NCBI GenBank assembly: GCA_018623895.1
Contig: JAAZUY010000008.1
Coordinates: 1 to 15,260, forward strand
DNA from: a bacterium
GTDB lineage: Bacteria; Bacillota_I; Bacilli_A; Acholeplasmatales; Acholeplasmataceae
DNA: 15,260 nucleotides
Direction of reading: 5' to 3'
A model generated the notes under the pieces. It searched no databases. It saw only the letters and a list, made by a program, of their open reading frames with translations, and had not been told where the DNA came from. Made by a program: the position numbers and the translations under genes. Every line of letters begins with the position of its first letter. The first letter of the stretch is position 1. Below, one piece after another: positions 12,975 to 15,260 of this stretch.

Positions 12975-15260
12975 ATGTTTAAAAAGTGGTTTGACCCATC
13001 AAAAAAGTTTATAAAAAGAGCAAAAATTATTGCAAATAAGATTATCGAATTAGAATCATCAATGGCTAGTTTAAAAGATCAAGATTTCAAGATTAAAACA
13101 TTAGAATTTAAAGAAATGATAAAATCTGGTCATGATATAAACGATTTGATTGTGCCTGCTTTTTCTCTTGTAAGAGAGGCCTCAAAAAGAGTTACTGGTA
13201 TGACACCTTATTATGTCCAAATATTAGGTGCAATATCAATATTTGAAGGCAATATTGCTGAAATGAAAACCGGGGAAGGAAAAACACTTACTGCGGTTAT
13301 GCCAGCTTATCTAGCTTCATTACTTGATGAAGGTGTTCACATAGTTACTGTCAATGATTACTTAGCTAATAGAGAGGCAAATGGAGAGATTGGTGACCTT
13401 TTTAGATTTTTGGGATTAACTGTTGGATTAAATAAAAGAGGAATTAGTCAATCAGAAAAACAAGAAGCATACGCTTCAGATATTATGTACACAACTAATA
13501 GTGAATTAGGATTTGATTATCTTAGAGATAACATGGCAATATATAAAAAAAATATTGTAGCTCAAAGAGGACTAAATTACGCAATTATTGATGAGATTGA
13601 TTCAATCTTGATAGATGAAGCAAGAACTCCACTAATTATTTCAGGAGGATCAAAAAATAATAATAGTTCATATCAGGCTGCAGATAGATTCGTTAAGTCA
13701 TTAAATGATGAAGATTATGAAATTGATATTGAATCTAAATCAATTGAGCTTACCGTTTCCGGCATGGTTAAAGCAGAGAAAATATTTAAAGTAGAAAACC
13801 TTTATGATATTAAGTATGTTTCATTAGTTCATCATATAAATAATGCTCTTCGAGCAAACTACATAATGTCTAAAGATGTAGAATATGTAGTCGAAGAAAA
13901 TCAAGTATTGATTGTTGATCAATTTACCGGGAGAATTTTAAGAGGAAGGCAATTTAGCCAAGGCCTTCATCAAGCACTAGAAGCAAAAGAAAAAGTTTCT
14001 ATAAAAAAAGAAACAATTACCGTCGCTACGATTACTTATCAGAATTTTTTTAGAATGTATAAAAAATTATCTGGAATGACAGGTACAGCAAAAACTGAAG
14101 AAGAAGAATTTAGAGATTTATATAACATGGACGTGATTTGTATTCCAACGAATGAACCGCTTATAAGAAAAGATTTGCCAGACTACTTGTTTGCGACCGA
14201 AGAAGCAAAATTTAATGCATTAGTAAATGAGGTTGAAAAGAGACACTCTAATGGACAACCTATATTAATTGGAACAATTGCGGTAGAAACAAGTGAAATT
14301 TTAAGTTTAAAACTAAAAAAGAGAAGAATTCCACATGAAATTTTAAATGCAAAAAATCATCAGAGAGAGGCCGAGATCATTGCAAAAGCAGGTCAATCAG
14401 GGTCAGTTACCATAGCTACAAACATGGCAGGGAGAGGAACAGATATAAAATTAGGAGATGGTGTAGTTGATTTAGGTGGACTCGCAGTTATTGGATCAGA
14501 AAGACACGAATCTAGAAGAATTGATAACCAATTAAGAGGGAGAAGTGGAAGACAAGGTGATCCTGGGTATTCAAGATTTTATATTTCTGGTGAAGACGAA
14601 TTATTGGTAAGATTTGGAGGAGATTCTTTCAAACAACAATTAATGATGATTGAGAAGTTAAACTCTGGTTCTGGGGAACCTTTATCATCAAAGATTTTTA
14701 CAAGATTTGTTGAGGGAGCTCAAAAAAGGATTGAAGGAAATAATTTTGATGCTAGAAAAAATGTATTAAAGTACGATGATGTTCTAAGAAAACAAAGAGA
14801 AGTTATTTATAGAGAGAGAAGAGATGTTTTGCTTTTGGAATCAGTTGAAGACAAAATCGATCAAGCTCTCGAAAACACAATTAATCTAGAATTTGATCTT
14901 GGTTTATTAAATAATAATGAAATAAGTTTTATTGATATATTTAATCAGTTTACTAAAAATTATTTAAATAAAAATTTTATTGAAGAAGAAAATTTTGATG
15001 AATTAACATTACAAGAAAAGATCGAATATACTAAAAATCTTTGTTTAAGAGAAATTTCAAATAAAAAAAATGAAACACCAGCTCAAGTCTATAATGAATT
15101 TTTAAAAGTTATTATGTTAAGAGTCATCGATGTGCATTGGACTAATCACATTGACACAATGAGTGAATTAAGACAAGGTGTTACACTTCAACCATATGGC
15201 CAAATGAATCCTCTAGTGATATATCAAAAAGAGGGATTAAATCTTTTTAAAAATTTATCA
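12975..15260 (+). CDS. secA: preprotein translocase ATPase SecA (3' end beyond window)
   Basis: SecA is the cytoplasmic motor that pushes preproteins through SecYEG. An open frame of 762 codons runs from ATG 12975 to the window edge without a stop, so the gene is cut by the window, not broken. Translated by eye it starts MFKKWFDPSKKFIKRAKII. Walker A is MKTGEGKT (97-104), the DEAD-like box is IIDEIDSILIDEARTPLII (from about 204, DEID at 206-209), and NBD2 carries MAGRGTDIKLG (484-494) and the arginine-finger region DNQLRGRSGRQGDPG. The scaffold helix segment with VIDVHWTNHIDTMSELRQG is near the right edge, so only a short tail, probably a few tens of residues, is missing. AAAGGT at 12962-12967 is the ribosome binding site. 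Whether a C-terminal zinc-binding tail exists cannot be seen. Confidence 0.96.
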   Translation, partial: MFKKWFDPSKKFIKRAKIIANKIIELESSMASLKDQDFKIKTLEFKEMIKSGHDINDLIVPAFSLVREASKRVTGMTPYYVQILGAISIFEGNIAEMKTGEGKTLTAVMPAYLASLLDEGVHIVTVNDYLANREANGEIGDLFRFLGLTVGLNKRGISQSEKQEAYASDIMYTTNSELGFDYLRDNMAIYKKNIVAQRGLNYAIIDEIDSILIDEARTPLIISGGSKNNNSSYQAADRFVKSLNDEDYEIDIESKSIELTVSGMVKAEKIFKVENLYDIKYVSLVHHINNALRANYIMSKDVEYVVEENQVLIVDQFTGRILRGRQFSQGLHQALEAKEKVSIKKETITVATITYQNFFRMYKKLSGMTGTAKTEEEEFRDLYNMDVICIPTNEPLIRKDLPDYLFATEEAKFNALVNEVEKRHSNGQPILIGTIAVETSEILSLKLKKRRIPHEILNAKNHQREAEIIAKAGQSGSVTIATNMAGRGTDIKLGDGVVDLGGLAVIGSERHESRRIDNQLRGRSGRQGDPGYSRFYISGEDELLVRFGGDSFKQQLMMIEKLNSGSGEPLSSKIFTRFVEGAQKRIEGNNFDARKNVLKYDDVLRKQREVIYRERRDVLLLESVEDKIDQALENTINLEFDLGLLNNNEISFIDIFNQFTKNYLNKNFIEEENFDELTLQEKIEYTKNLCLREISNKKNETPAQVYNEFLKVIMLRVIDVHWTNHIDTMSELRQGVTLQPYGQMNPLVIYQKEGLNLFKNLS

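Overview
The window is about 70-75% AT and looks like the chromosome of a low-GC Firmicutes/Mollicutes relative. TGA is a genuine stop here: it ends ylxQ, priA, fmt and pgpA exactly where the next gene begins, and tryptophan is TGG. This excludes the Mycoplasma/Spiroplasma code and fits an Acholeplasma-, Izemoplasma- or Haloplasma-like lineage or another AT-rich Firmicute. The lineage guess is inference from composition, code and gene order.

Layout. (1) Positions 62-1183, minus strand: a zinc-type ABC transporter substrate-binding lipoprotein (ZnuA/AdcA family) with a large Asp/His-rich insert encoded by nine 24-bp tandem repeats. (2) Positions 1184-1366: a divergent control region. It holds the znuA promoter with two near-identical Fur/Zur-type palindromes, and a good promoter facing right with a hairpin in the leader. 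(3) Positions 1367-5432: the translation/transcription cluster rimP-nusA-ylxQ-infB-rbfA, in the usual Firmicutes order but without ylxR, followed by a weak intrinsic terminator. (4) Positions 5469-10180: priA-fmt-pgpA and a membrane protein with an HD-GYP-like tail, packed with overlaps or 1-nt gaps. (5) Positions 10238-12861: metK, a DUF3137 membrane protein and lemA, closed by a strong intrinsic terminator. (6) Positions 12975-15260: secA with its own promoter, running off the right edge.

From 1367 to 12861 all genes point right with short gaps, so much of it may be co-transcribed. The region serves 30S maturation (RimP, RbfA), elongation/antitermination (NusA), initiation (IF-2, Fmt), replication restart (PriA), phospholipid synthesis (PgpA), SAM supply (MetK) and protein export (SecA).

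The most unusual points are two apparently catalytically eroded proteins and the metal-uptake locus. The PriA homologue aligns along its whole length but lacks the Walker A, DEEH and motif V/VI residues. The membrane protein at 8888-10180 has an HD-GYP-like domain without the HD and HHE metal ligands. I see no tRNA, rRNA, CRISPR array, insertion sequence or phage gene. The content is mainly core genome, and I found no clearly new multi-gene system.
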